From contig NZ_QUMK01000046.1 of NCBI RefSeq assembly GCF_010907035.1, positions 1-46,156 of the forward strand: a stretch of 46,156 nt of DNA. Direction: 5' to 3'. The notes under the pieces were generated by a model that was given only the letters and a program-made list of their open reading frames with translations, was not told the DNA's origin and did not search any database. Below, piece after piece: positions 7,711 to 15,890 of the stretch (its first letter is position 1; each line of letters starts with the position of its first letter). The DNA comes from Rhodopseudomonas sp. BR0M22. GTDB lineage: Bacteria > Pseudomonadota > Alphaproteobacteria > Rhizobiales > Xanthobacteraceae. Made by a program: the position numbers and the translations under genes.

Positions 7711-8820
7711 TCAGCGCTTCAACAGTCGCTTGGCGAAGTGCCGCAGCCGGTCGCGCGCCGACAGCGTAGCAACGATCGGCGCGAACAGCGGATCGCGTTT
7801 GCGCAGCGGCAACACCAGGTCGCCGACCGCGAACCGGCCGCGCCAGATCGGGTCGATCATCGGATGCTGGGCGCTGGCAGTGGAGTCGGCAAAGCGGATG
7901 TCCGGATCGGCGCAGAGATGCCGGGTCAGTGCCAGTGTCAGCAGCACGCCGGGCGAACAGCGGGCGAAGCTCTCGTCGATGCCGAGCTTGAAGAAATAGG
8001 CGCGGTCGGCGTGGCGCAGCACGATGCCGGCTGCGATCGGCGTTGTACCGGCAGACAGGGTGATCACCTCGCATTGGCCGCGCCCCGCCAGTGCGATCGC
8101 GGCGCTGCGCAGACGGGACGCCAGCTCCGGCTGCCGCTTCAGCGAACTGCCGCGGCGGCCCTTCCAGCCGCTGTCCTCGAGGTCGAGAAATACATCGAAG
8201 CCTCGCGCCACCTCGTCCGGGGCGCGCGCAACGTCGAAGCGCACCTCGCCATGGTCGCCGAGGCGGCGTTCGAGCCGCCGCAGTTCCTTCAGCTTTCGGC
8301 TGCCGAGCCCGTCGCGCAGCAATGCCTCGGCATCGCCGGTGGCGTCGAGACTGGCGCGGGTCCAACCGCGGAGCAGGCGCAGGGCAAGGCCGGACGCCGC
8401 GAGCGCGCGGCGCAAAGCACTGACCGCCTCGCCGTCGCGTGCGACGTCGCGCAGCACCAGCGCGCGGGCGCCGGATGCACGCGCATGGCTCAGCAATTTG
8501 GCAGCGGCCTCGTCTACGGCATTCGTGTCGAGTAGCGGCGTGTCGAGCGAGCGAAACGGATCGGCGGACACCAGCGCCGGCAGCGGCAGGCGGAACGCGC
8601 GCCAGCACGAGATAACGGGCAGCAGACCAATCAGGCGGCCGGCGGCGTCGTGGGCCGCCAGGGCTTGCGGAGCGCCGTCGCCTGCGCCGCCATTGGCGGC
8701 TCCGACCCATTCCGGCAGGTAGTAACCGTTCGGCTCGACCACCCGTTCGGCGAGATCGCGCCACGCCGGCTGGTCGATTGCGGCAACGTCTGGAAGCTTA
8801 TCTGGCATTGCGGATCCCAT
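7711..8820 (-). CDS. GNAT-fold acyltransferase, CelD/BcsL-like
   Basis: A 369-residue protein of the FemAB/CelD-type acyltransferase group (Acetyltransf_6). The C-terminal GNAT-like core contains GSSLKRQPELASRLRSAAIA and ITLSAGTTPIAAGIVLRHADRAYFFKLGIDESFARCSPGVLL, the conserved strand-loop-helix of this family. Members act in polysaccharide or cell-envelope acylation. The start at 8820 is chosen on length; 8808 is also possible and neither has a strong ribosome-binding site. Its stop codon abuts the DsbA-family gene (7710/7711), so the two converge with no gap. Substrate unknown. Confidence 0.8.
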   Translation of the reverse strand: MGSAMPDKLPDVAAIDQPAWRDLAERVVEPNGYYLPEWVGAANGGAGDGAPQALAAHDAAGRLIGLLPVISCWRAFRLPLPALVSADPFRSLDTPLLDTNAVDEAAAKLLSHARASGARALVLRDVARDGEAVSALRRALAASGLALRLLRGWTRASLDATGDAEALLRDGLGSRKLKELRRLERRLGDHGEVRFDVARAPDEVARGFDVFLDLEDSGWKGRRGSSLKRQPELASRLRSAAIALAGRGQCEVITLSAGTTPIAAGIVLRHADRAYFFKLGIDESFARCSPGVLLTLALTRHLCADPDIRFADSTASAQHPMIDPIWRGRFAVGDLVLPLRKRDPLFAPIVATLSARDRLRHFAKRLLKR

Positions 8821-9111
8821 TGCCGATCTTGCGCGGTGGTGAATCAAGGACGAGGCTGGAAATGTGTCGGCCAAGGGTATGGATCCTGCGCGTTGAGGCG
8901 CGCCTGGGCGATCGCAGGCCGGCACGCGGACGCCGAATCTAGCCGCGTGCCCCTCAACGCCCGCTTGGTTCTGCGGTGCAATCTGCCGACAATGTTAACC
9001 GCGGCTTTCCAGGCGGGTTGCACGGTGGACGAAGGGCCACAGCAGCGACGCTGAACCCAAAGCCGGGCGCGTGCGACCAAAAGCCGACATCGGTCAGGCA
9101 GGGGAGACGCC

Positions 9112-10584
9112 ATGCGACGCGCGATGACGAGAACCGCTGCGCTCGCCGCGACGATGCTGTTCGGCGCCGGAATCGGAGGTGCGTCGGCGGAAAGCCGGGT
9201 CGCGCTGGTGATCGGACAGGCGGCCTATCGGGCGGTGCCGGCGCTGCCCAATCCGGTGAACGACGCAAAGGCGATCGGCGCGATGCTGGGCGACGCCGGC
9301 TTCGAGGTGACCGAGGCTGCGGATCTGAGCCAGAACGAGCTGCGCGCCAAGGTCGGCGACTTTGCCGCGACGGTGGCGGCGAAGGGGCCGGACACCGTGG
9401 CGCTGCTGTTCTATGCCGGCCACGGCATCCAGGTCGACGGCGAGAACTACCTGATCCCGGTCGACATCGATCCCAAGCGCGAGGCCGACATCCCGTTGCA
9501 GGCAGTGCGGCTCAACGACGTGCTCAATACGCTCGGCTCGGTGCCGAGCAGAACCCGGATCATCATGCTCGACGCTTGCCGCAACAATCCCTTCCCCCGC
9601 ATCAACAAGACCACAGGGCAGGGGCTGGCGCTGGTCGATACCAAGTCCGGCGCGCCGGGCACGCTGCTGTCGTATTCGACCTCGCCGGGCGCCGAGGCGG
9701 AGGACGGCGGCGGCACCAATAGTCCCTACACAGCCGCGCTGCTGAAGGCCGGGCGCGAGAGCGGGCTGAAGATCGAAGATACGCTCAAGCGGGTGCGGCT
9801 CGCAGTCAATCAGGCGACCGAGGGGCGGCAAACACCGTGGGAAAGTTCGTCGCTGGTCGACGACTTTCATTTTTTCGCCGCCGCGGCGACGCCTCCGCCC
9901 GCGCCGGGCGACAATCCGGCGCCGAGGCCGCGCACGGTCGAGGAATGGCGCAGCTTCCTCAAGGGCAAGCCAGTGGATCAGGCCAATGCGCTGATCGTCT
10001 CCGACGGCTCGGCCGACGCCTATGAGGCGTTCGTTGGGCTGTATGCCGAGCCACCGTTCGCACCTGACGCCAAGCGCTGGCTCGACCGCCACCGCCGGAT
10101 GCAAGCGTGGAACCGGGCGGTGCTGGCCAACACCGGGTCGGCCTACACCACGTTCCTGGCCGAATATCCCGACAGCGATCTCACGGTGACCGCCCGCAAG
10201 CTCGCCGACCGACTCCGTAACCGCCCCGACAATGCGGTGGTGGTGCCGGCCGCGCTGGCGACGCCGGTGGTCGCCGCCGTGGCGCCGACCTGCCCGTGCG
10301 GGCCGGCCACGCCGCTGCTGCAGCAGAAGGTCGAGCCCAAGAAAACCGACGGGAAGAAGACCAAGTCCCGCGCTGAGCGTGACGATCCGCCCAAGCGTGG
10401 CAAGAAGGCTTCGCGCACCCGGGTCTATGTCGAGGACGAGGAGGACGACGTCGTGGTGCGGCGGCCGCCTATCTACGATGCGCCGTCCGGCCCGGTGATC
10501 CAGTTCGGCGGCGGTTTCCGCGGCGGCTATGGCGGTCCCAGCCGGGGCGGGGACAATTACAGCCCGAGTCGCGGCCGGTACTGA
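9112..10584 (+). CDS. Secreted caspase-family (peptidase C14) protein
   Basis: A 490-residue protein with a signal peptide (to about residue 26, GGASA|ES). Residues 28-255 form a caspase-like p20 domain: ESRVALVIGQAAY, the histidine loop YAGHGIQ with His104, and the cysteine motif DACRNNPF with Cys156, so the His/Cys dyad is intact. Residues 260-490 are low-complexity: Pro/Ala-rich, then Lys-rich (KPKKTDGKKTK-like), acidic (VEDEEDDVVV), and a Gly/Arg-rich end. GGGGAG precedes the ATG. Export to the periplasm is expected. Bacterial orthocaspases of this form occur widely in Bradyrhizobium relatives; the target is unknown. Confidence 0.9.
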   Translation: MRRAMTRTAALAATMLFGAGIGGASAESRVALVIGQAAYRAVPALPNPVNDAKAIGAMLGDAGFEVTEAADLSQNELRAKVGDFAATVAAKGPDTVALLFYAGHGIQVDGENYLIPVDIDPKREADIPLQAVRLNDVLNTLGSVPSRTRIIMLDACRNNPFPRINKTTGQGLALVDTKSGAPGTLLSYSTSPGAEAEDGGGTNSPYTAALLKAGRESGLKIEDTLKRVRLAVNQATEGRQTPWESSSLVDDFHFFAAAATPPPAPGDNPAPRPRTVEEWRSFLKGKPVDQANALIVSDGSADAYEAFVGLYAEPPFAPDAKRWLDRHRRMQAWNRAVLANTGSAYTTFLAEYPDSDLTVTARKLADRLRNRPDNAVVVPAALATPVVAAVAPTCPCGPATPLLQQKVEPKKTDGKKTKSRAERDDPPKRGKKASRTRVYVEDEEDDVVVRRPPIYDAPSGPVIQFGGGFRGGYGGPSRGGDNYSPSRGRY

Positions 10585-10648
10585 AGCGCGGTCTGCAAAA
10601 ATCGCGAGGCTGGCTCGGGAAAACCACAAAGAGCCGGCTCCCGCGCGC

Positions 10649-11110
10649 TTACAGCATCGCGAACGCGCTCGACACCATCGCCACCGGCTTGCGGTCGGTG
10701 GCGCCGAGCAGCGTGACCCGGCCGAAGCTCATGGTGCGGCCGAGCCGGACCAGCCGGGCGTCGGCTATCACGTCGGTCGAGGCGACCGCTTTGAGGAAGT
10801 GCGTGGTCTGATCGACCGTGGTCATCGGCCGGAAGCCACGGTTGCCGGCACAGATCGCGAACACCATCGCGGTGTCGGCCAGCGCCATCAGCGCCTGGCC
10901 GCAGACCACCCCGCCGCTCCGGCAAAGCCGTTCGGAAAACGCCATCCGCAGGATCGCGCCCGGCTGCCAGTCGGCCGGGGCCCCGACCGGCGGGGCGAGC
11001 TCGAGCGCCTCGATCGACAGCCCGAGGTCCAGCACCCAGGGCGCGAACGCCTCCTGCAGCATCCGCCGCGCTTCCTGAAGGCCGAACTCCGCCGCTGGCT
11101 GTTCCGTCAT
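10649..11110 (-). CDS. PaaI-type hotdog-fold thioesterase
   Basis: A 153-residue protein starting at ATG 11110 behind GGGGAG. It has a hotdog fold with the PaaI signature: GGVVCGQALMALADTAMVFAI is the central helix with its catalytic-type Asp, followed by TTVDQTTHFLKAVASTDVIADARLVRLGRTMSF. Such enzymes hydrolyse acyl-CoA thioesters, often aromatic or short-chain. It is a stand-alone gene converging on the caspase-family gene, so the context gives no clue to the substrate. Confidence 0.88.
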   Translation of the reverse strand: MTEQPAAEFGLQEARRMLQEAFAPWVLDLGLSIEALELAPPVGAPADWQPGAILRMAFSERLCRSGGVVCGQALMALADTAMVFAICAGNRGFRPMTTVDQTTHFLKAVASTDVIADARLVRLGRTMSFGRVTLLGATDRKPVAMVSSAFAML

Positions 11111-11238
11111 GCGTCTCTCCCCACGTCGTCGTTTATCCGCCTGTTTCGCGACGTTTCGCGGCATCCCACCCGATTCGGCACGGCTTGAAAACGACACCGT
11201 CGATCCCTTAAGTTCGCCGGCATCCGAAAGGGGACACA

Positions 11239-11367
11239 ATGGTCAGACGAGTTGCGTTGGTGGTCGGCCTGGTGGTGACGGCGATCGTGGTGAGCGGTTG
11301 CACCAAATGTGGTCCGATCTGGGAAGACTGGCAGTCGCCGAAATCCTGCCGGTCGGATCATCTGTAG
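11239..11367 (+). CDS. Very small lipoprotein (42 aa)
   Basis: The frame starts at ATG 11239 behind AAAGGGGA and encodes a 42-residue protein. A basic N-terminus (MVRR) and hydrophobic stretch lead to the lipobox VSGC at residues 18-21, and a short tail with two more cysteines ends in CRSDHL. It is a typical bacterial small lipoprotein (entericidin-like size) and would be anchored by Cys21. It is followed 45 bp downstream by another small exported protein. Function unknown. Confidence 0.7.
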   Translation: MVRRVALVVGLVVTAIVVSGCTKCGPIWEDWQSPKSCRSDHL

Positions 11368-11411
11368 CGCGGAAGCCGCTGAAGCGGGCGCTGCGCGAAA
11401 GGGAGTTTGCG

Positions 11412-11678
11412 ATGAAGATTCTGTACGGCGTTGCCGTTCTGGCCCTGCTGGCCGGACCGGCCTTTGCCCAGGGCGAAGGTCCGCACGTCAATCTGGTGCC
11501 GGAGATCCAGCACAAGACCCCGGAAGAACGGGCCCAGGACGCGATCCGGCAGAAGGCCTATCAGGAGTCGCTGCGCAAGATTCCGGATGCTCAGGCGCCG
11601 AACGATCCCTGGGGCAGCGTCCGCGCGACGGAAGCCGGCCAGCCCAAGGCCAAGCGCAAGGCCCATCAGGCCAATTAA
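11412..11678 (+). CDS. Small exported protein (88 aa)
   Basis: An 88-residue protein with a signal peptide MKILYGVAVLALLAGPAFAQ cleaved after residue 19 or 20. GGGAG lies upstream of ATG 11412. The mature part is hydrophilic and highly charged (TPEERAQDAIRQKAYQESLR) and ends in a basic tail (KAKRKAHQAN). No domain is recognised, although similar short secreted proteins with a central PEERAQD/DPW pattern are frequent in Bradyrhizobium relatives. It may share a transcript with the small lipoprotein just upstream. Confidence 0.75.
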   Translation: MKILYGVAVLALLAGPAFAQGEGPHVNLVPEIQHKTPEERAQDAIRQKAYQESLRKIPDAQAPNDPWGSVRATEAGQPKAKRKAHQAN

Positions 11679-11836
11679 GCTCGTCCGAAGACCACTCCCC
11701 GGGTGATCGGCAGGTGGTCAAAACGGCACAGATTTTTTCTGCGATTTGAGGATGATGCGCGGCGGAGCTCCGGCGTGCGCAAGCAGTTGCGCGCCGAATC
11801 CGACTGACACAATCGTTTTCGTTCGTAGGATATCAT

Positions 11837-12514
11837 GTGACGTCGCGCGAGGTGCCGTTCGATCCAAAGGTCTTCCTTCGCAGTGCAGGCACGGGACGCA
11901 CCGTTCTGCAGTTTCGCGCCAGCCAGACCATCTTCATGCAGGACGAAGCCGCCGACTGCGTGCTGTATATCCAGCAGGGCCGCATCAAACTGTCGGTGAT
12001 GTCCGAACAGGGCAAAGGCGCGGTGGTCGCCATTCTGCAGCCTGGACAGTTTTTCGGTGAGAACGGCCTGCTCGGCCATCGGCGCCGTGCGACGGCGATC
12101 GCGCTGGAAGATTGCACCGTCACCAGCATCACCAATGCGATGATGATGACGACACTGCAGCGTGAACCGGCAATGTGCGAGCTGTTCACGCGTTATCTGG
12201 TCGCGCGCAATTCCCGGGTCGAGGACGATCTGATCGATCAGTTGTTCAACAACAGCGAGAAACGCCTGGCCCGACTATTGCTGCTGCTGGCCGACGCGGT
12301 CGAAGCGTCGCGCCCGGTGCCGATCGAGATCAGCCAGGAGACCCTGGCAGAGATGATCGGGACGACGCGCTCGCGCGTCAGCTACTTCATGAACAAGTTC
12401 CGCAAGGCCGGCTTCATCGACTACAACGGCCGGATCGAGGTGCATCCGACCCTACGCAATGCGGTGTTGCCCAGCAGGCCCCGCACCGTCGCGAGTGACC
12501 GCGACCCGGAGTGA
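11837..12514 (+). CDS. Crp/Fnr-family transcriptional regulator
   Basis: A 225-residue regulator starting at GTG 11837, with AGGA upstream; an ATG at 11835 would meet a stop at once. Residues 20-130 form a cyclic-nucleotide-binding-type beta-roll (GRIKLSVMSEQGKGAVVAIL and PGQFFGENGLLGHRRRATA). Residues 150-210 are the Crp winged helix (ISQETLAEMIGTTRSRVSYFMNKFRKAGFI). There is no N-terminal cysteine cluster, so it is not an oxygen-sensing Fnr proper. A perfect FNR/FixK-type box lies 387 bp downstream of its stop, although binding by this protein is not implied. Effector unknown. Confidence 0.9.
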   Translation: MTSREVPFDPKVFLRSAGTGRTVLQFRASQTIFMQDEAADCVLYIQQGRIKLSVMSEQGKGAVVAILQPGQFFGENGLLGHRRRATAIALEDCTVTSITNAMMMTTLQREPAMCELFTRYLVARNSRVEDDLIDQLFNNSEKRLARLLLLLADAVEASRPVPIEISQETLAEMIGTTRSRVSYFMNKFRKAGFIDYNGRIEVHPTLRNAVLPSRPRTVASDRDPE

Positions 12515-12660
12515 TGCGAATCCGTATGATCGGGGCGGGTTGCAATCCGGACGAGGAGTTGCGCGACTTTGCCTGGATCGCGTCGTGAACCCGCAGCATG
12601 AATCAGCGGTAGAGAGGTCAGGTTCGATTGAATCTGCAAAGCCGGGCTCGCGCGTCCAGC

Positions 12661-12837
12661 TCATGCCTTCTTTTCGCCGAGCAGATTCCCGGTGCGGCGG
12701 TTGACGAAGTGCATCTGCGAGCAGGCCGGGCAGTGCAGCAACTCGAAGCTGGCTTGCGCCGGACTCTCGGGATCGTCTGCGAGCCAAGTCTGGACCTTCA
12801 TCCCGGTCCGGGGACACTGATACAGGACATGCGCCAT
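12661..12837 (-). CDS. Small zinc-ribbon-like protein (58 aa)
   Basis: This gene encodes a 58-residue protein starting MAHVLYQCPRTGMKVQTWLA. A cysteine in CPRTG and the pair CPAC (Cys36 and Cys39) suggest a small metal-binding fold, and the family-typical FVNRRTGNLLGE follows near the C-terminus. I recall the same pattern (CPRTG ... CPxCxQxHFVNRxTG) in many Bradyrhizobium hypothetical proteins. There is no membrane segment. Its start lies 64 bp from a perfect TTGAT-N4-ATCAA box at 12901-12914, which could control it. Molecular role unknown. Confidence 0.72.
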   Translation of the reverse strand: MAHVLYQCPRTGMKVQTWLADDPESPAQASFELLHCPACSQMHFVNRRTGNLLGEKKA

Positions 12838-12900
12838 AGGGACGGCCGGTTTCGCCTTTAGTTCTAGAGAACGACTTGAAGGCCCCGCCCGTCTGCGCGA

Positions 12901-12914
12901 TTGATATAGATCAA
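12901..12914. promoter_or_regulatory. FNR/FixK-type box
   Basis: TTGATATAGATCAA is a perfect match to the TTGAT-N4-ATCAA consensus recognised by FNR/FixK/AadR-type oxygen-response regulators. It is centred 70 bp upstream of the leftward zinc-ribbon gene start, which fits activation of that gene. An AT-rich stretch with a TATGAT/TATACC-like sequence on the other side could serve a rightward transcript, but no rightward gene follows. Confidence 0.65.
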
Positions 12915-13036
12915 CTTGTGTATGATTATACCGTTAAATTGCCCCTGAAACACACGCAAGTGTAATCAATGTAACCTTGCCGGTGCTGGAGCACAGGCGT
13001 CCACCGCGGAACGGCCAAGCCTCTGATCCGGAAACG

Positions 13037-13070
13037 CAAAAGGCCGCCGGCGTGAACGCCGCGCGGCCTG
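13037..13070 (-). terminator. Intrinsic terminator of the collagen-like lipoprotein gene
   Basis: A GC-rich hairpin at 13041-13069 (AGGCCGC...CGGCG / TGAA loop / CGCCG...GCGGCCT) is followed on the minus strand by TTTTGCGTTT. It lies 28 bp past the lipoprotein stop codon. Confidence 0.8.
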
Positions 13071-13097
13071 TACTGTATTGATCGGTCTGAGCCGTTG

Positions 13098-13493
13098 TTA
13101 CTTGCGGGCGCAGCTCACGTCGATACGCACCGAGCTGGCGCCGCAGCGTGCGGTCATGATGCCGTTCTCGACCGAGATGTTGTCGCTGAAGCGCGCCGAC
13201 CCGTTGCCGATGCACAGCGCCGACACCAGGGTCTCGCCGGCATCGCAAGCAGTCGGGCAGCCATTGGCCGAGCAGCTCGTCGAGGACAATGTGCGGATAC
13301 TGGAGGCCGAAGCGCCGTCTTTGCCGGCAGGGCCGGGCGGGCCGGCCGGACCCGCCGGACCCGCCGGCCCCTGCGGACCAGGTTCGCCTTGCGGCCCGCG
13401 GGCCCCCTCGTCACAGCCTGCCAGCGCGAGGGCGGCACCCGCCAGCACGATCAATGCGCCCATCCGAAATCCGTGCAGTGTGGCCTGCCGCAT
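13098..13493 (-). CDS. Collagen-like lipoprotein (131 aa)
   Basis: It starts at ATG 13493 with AGGGAG upstream. The signal peptide ends in the lipobox LAGC (residues 24-27), so Cys27 should be lipidated. Residues 33-59 are nine uninterrupted Gly-X-Y triplets (GPQ, GEP, GPQ, GPA x3, GPP, GPA, GKD), a collagen-like segment able to form a triple helix. The C-terminal part, residues 60-131, contains several cysteines (SSTSCSANGCPTACDAGE; ALCIGNG; ARCGASS) and looks like a small disulfide-stabilised globular or trimerising head. It would form an exposed lipid-anchored trimer. A strong terminator follows. Function unknown. Confidence 0.85.
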   Translation of the reverse strand: MRQATLHGFRMGALIVLAGAALALAGCDEGARGPQGEPGPQGPAGPAGPAGPPGPAGKDGASASSIRTLSSTSCSANGCPTACDAGETLVSALCIGNGSARFSDNISVENGIMTARCGASSVRIDVSCARK

Positions 13494-13892
13494 CGCTTGC
13501 TCCCTGTCGGTTCGGCCGGATGCGTTCGGCAACGCGGCCAATGATCTGTCAGACGACCATCGACCCGGCCGCCGCTCCCGTCGGAATCCTAGAGCATCCG
13601 GATTTGAAACGGAACCTGACCGGATCGAGACGAGGGAGCAGCCGCCGCGCAGGCCGCCCAAGCTGTCGGTCTTCCAGATTCCGTCTTCCGGCTCCGCTCC
13701 CCGGGCGTCCTGCCTCAGGTTCGGTTCTGAAAAGCCGGGGGAGAAAAAACAAGGAGCCCCGAACGAGGCCGTGTTCGGGGCTCCGGTCAGCGTCGAAACT
13801 CCCCACCTCTAGAAAGCTCGGCAATGACGCCGCTAAGCTAGCGGCGCGGATTTCGGATTGCCTATGCGTGAGATCAAATACCGTCGCCGTCC
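13494..13892. other. Intergenic region holding only a terminator
   Basis: Between the lipoprotein start and the next leftward gene the only clear element is the hairpin at 13753-13784. Open frames here have arginine/proline-rich shadow composition and no ribosome-binding site. The part near 13494-13560 should contain the lipoprotein promoter. Confidence 0.6.
13753..13784 (-). terminator. Strong intrinsic terminator
   Basis: A perfect 12-bp stem, GGAGCCCCGAAC / GTTCGGGGCTCC, with an 8-nt loop. On the minus strand it is followed by TTGTTTTTTC. It lies about 110 bp downstream of the small helical gene ending at 13893 and is likely its transcript end. Confidence 0.9.
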
Positions 13893-14111
13893 TCAACCGC
13901 CGACGCTAGTGCGCGGACTACGCTCGGTAAGCTGAGCAATCAGTTGTTTCAGCACCCGGCGGCGGTCCTCGTCATGGGTCTCCGACAGCAGACGTCGATA
14001 AAGTTTCAGGTTCTCGTCGCGGACGAATGTCTCCAAGACGCTCTCCTGTCGATTGATCTGGCGGGGCTCAGCGGCGATCGCAACGCCGTCTCCCCCGTTG
14101 CTCGTCACCAC
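13893..14111 (-). CDS. Small helical conserved hypothetical protein (72 aa)
   Basis: The core QESVLETFVRDENLKLYRRL, continuing LSETHDEDRRRVLKQLIAQL, is an amphipathic, probably two-helix protein. I recall closely similar short proteins (FVRxENIxxYRRLL ... ITDExxRxxLLxLL) throughout Bradyrhizobium and Rhodopseudomonas, all of unknown function. The start at 14111 is uncertain; a shorter form beginning nearer the conserved core cannot be excluded. A strong terminator downstream on the same strand supports transcription. Confidence 0.7.
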   Translation of the reverse strand: MVTSNGGDGVAIAAEPRQINRQESVLETFVRDENLKLYRRLLSETHDEDRRRVLKQLIAQLTERSPRTSVGG

Positions 14112-14328
14112 TGCAACTGGATAGCGACTTCAGGTTAATGCGCGTCAAAGTTCATGTCGACCCAAAAGACCGTTCAAAGGTTGCAAGAAATATCCGGTCG
14201 TTGTCCGTAAAGATGCGGACGATGCAGGCGACTTCGACCTGCCGCGCCGCCTCATCCGAAGGAATGGATGGTGAGGGCAGCGCGCTGCGGTAAAGGAGGC
14301 GTGCGGTCATTGCACGGGACATTGGAAG

Positions 14329-14517
14329 ATGAGCTTTTGGTATGTGGTCGACGCCGTCGCGGTCGGAATTATCCTGCCTTGGATCGTCGCGACCTATCGG
14401 CTGCTCGAGGCCTTCAAGCGCGGCACCGGCGCCGGCCTGACCAAATGGGCGATCTATGCGGCGATCTGCGTGCCGGCGATGCTGCTGGTGATGTGGGGCA
14501 TTCAGAACCTGCGCTGA
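14329..14517 (+). CDS. Small two-helix membrane protein (62 aa)
   Basis: A 62-residue protein with two hydrophobic segments, residues 3-22 (FWYVVDAVAVGIILPWIVAT) and 39-57 (AIYAAICVPAMLLVMWGI), joined by a basic loop (EAFKRGTGAGLTK). GGAAG lies directly before the ATG. No family is recognised. It lies upstream of recA but is separated from it by 240 bp that include the recA SOS promoter, so it is not part of that unit. Confidence 0.65.
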   Translation: MSFWYVVDAVAVGIILPWIVATYRLLEAFKRGTGAGLTKWAIYAAICVPAMLLVMWGIQNLR

Positions 14518-14655
14518 GAGCGGCCGGCGTCCGAACGCATCCCGGAGTTTGACCGGAAATTTGGTCAATGAAATCTGGCAGTCTGGGCTCGGTCCCGTTA
14601 TGGCTCAGCCTGTTGCGGGCTGGGCTGAACTCATACCTGCGTTCAATTTAGAAAA

Positions 14656-14670
14656 GAACATATTGCGAAC
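14656..14670. promoter_or_regulatory. LexA (SOS) box of recA
   Basis: GAACATATTGCGAAC fits exactly the alphaproteobacterial LexA operator GAAC-N7-GAAC. It lies 88 bp upstream of the recA start codon, where LexA repression of recA is expected in this class. Confidence 0.92.
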
Positions 14671-14757
14671 GAGGAACAAACAGGGTACATTGATTTTGCC
14701 GGCTGAGACCGGAGCCTGTTTGTCCGCTTGGCGAATCCGTCCATAAGGAGCACGTTG

Positions 14758-15849
14758 ATGGCTGCCCCCACTGCATTGCGTATCGTCGAAGGTTCTTCCA
14801 TGGACAAATCCAAGGCGCTGTCCGCGGCGCTGTCTCAGATCGAGCGCCAGTTCGGCAAGGGCTCGGTGATGAAGCTCGGCAAGAACGATCGCTCGATGGA
14901 TATCGAAACGATATCGTCGGGCTCGCTCGGGCTCGATATCGCGCTCGGCGTCGGCGGTCTGCCGAAGGGGCGGATCGTCGAGATCTACGGGCCGGAATCC
15001 TCCGGCAAGACCACCCTGGCGCTGCATTGCGTGGCGGAAGCGCAGAAGAAGGGCGGCATCTGTGCCTTCGTCGACGCCGAACACGCGCTCGACCCGGTCT
15101 ATGCCCGCAAGCTCGGCGTCAATGTCGACGACCTTTTGATCTCACAGCCCGATCACGGCGAGCAGGCGCTGGAAATCGCCGACACGCTGGTGCGCTCGGG
15201 TGCGATCGACGTGCTGATCGTCGACTCGGTGGCGGCGCTGGTGCCGCGCGCCGAACTCGAAGGTGAAATGGGCGACGCGCTGCCCGGCCTGCAGGCTCGT
15301 CTGATGAGTCAGGCACTGCGCAAGCTGACCGCCTCGATCAACAAGTCCAACACCATGGTGATCTTCATCAACCAGATCCGGATGAAGATCGGCGTGATGT
15401 ACGGCTCGCCGGAGACCACCACCGGCGGCAACGCGCTGAAGTTCTACGCCTCGGTCCGGCTCGACATCCGCCGCATCGGCCAGATCAAGGAGCGTGACGA
15501 GGTGGTCGGCAACCAGACCCGCGTCAAGGTGGTGAAGAACAAGCTGGCGCCGCCGTTCAAGCAGGTCGAGTTCGACATCATGTACGGCGAGGGCGTGTCC
15601 AAGATGGGCGAAATCCTCGACCTCGGCGTCAAGGCCGGGATCGTCGAGAAGTCCGGCGCTTGGTTCTCGCACGACAGCCAGCGGCTCGGTCAGGGCCGCG
15701 AGAACGCCAAAGCGTTTCTCAAGGCCAATCCGGACATGACCGCCAAGATCGAGGCGGCGATCCGGCAGAACTCGGGGCTGATCGCCGAGCAGATCCTCGC
15801 CGGCTCGCCGGAGCGCGACGCCGACGGCGAGGAGCCGGTCGAGGATTAA
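14758..15849 (+). CDS. recA: Recombinase RecA
   Basis: A 363-residue RecA, which forms ATP-dependent filaments on single-stranded DNA for homologous recombination and triggers LexA self-cleavage. The Walker A motif GPESSGKT is at 78-85 and the Walker B region [10 protein letters not shown] follows. The N-terminal [19 protein letters not shown] and the loop [22 protein letters not shown] are canonical. The ATG at 14758 is chosen because AAGGAG sits 7 bp upstream; earlier in-frame starts lack this. A GAAC-N7-GAAC LexA box lies upstream and a GC hairpin follows the stop. The C-terminus ends in the usual acidic tail ([10 protein letters not shown]). Confidence 0.98.
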   Translation: MAAPTALRIVEGSSMDKSKALSAALSQIERQFGKGSVMKLGKNDRSMDIETISSGSLGLDIALGVGGLPKGRIVEIYGPESSGKTTLALHCVAEAQKKGGICAFVDAEHALDPVYARKLGVNVDDLLISQPDHGEQALEIADTLVRSGAIDVLIVDSVAALVPRAELEGEMGDALPGLQARLMSQALRKLTASINKSNTMVIFINQIRMKIGVMYGSPETTTGGNALKFYASVRLDIRRIGQIKERDEVVGNQTRVKVVKNKLAPPFKQVEFDIMYGEGVSKMGEILDLGVKAGIVEKSGAWFSHDSQRLGQGRENAKAFLKANPDMTAKIEAAIRQNSGLIAEQILAGSPERDADGEEPVED

Positions 15850-15861
15850 TCGATGACGGAT

Positions 15862-15890
15862 GCGGCCGGCTCATCCCGGCCGCCTCATTT
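15862..15890 (+). terminator. Probable recA terminator
   Basis: A perfect 8-bp GC stem, GCGGCCGG / CCGGCCGC, with a 6-nt loop starts 13 bp after the recA stop. It is followed by CTCATTTTGG, a weak but acceptable U-tract. Confidence 0.65.

Noticed and set aside
13321-13402. Repetitive GC-rich block as a CRISPR or tandem repeat
   Set aside because: The periodicity is 9 bp or less and in frame with Gly-X-Y codons of the collagen-like protein; there are no spacers.
13549-13896. Leftward open frame across the terminator region
   Set aside because: It contains the perfect intrinsic terminator and reads as Arg/Pro/Gly-rich sequence without a ribosome-binding site.
14152-14310. Possible 52-residue leftward gene next to the small membrane protein gene
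   Set aside because: No convincing ribosome-binding site or recognised pattern; could be real but is not supportable from this sequence alone.
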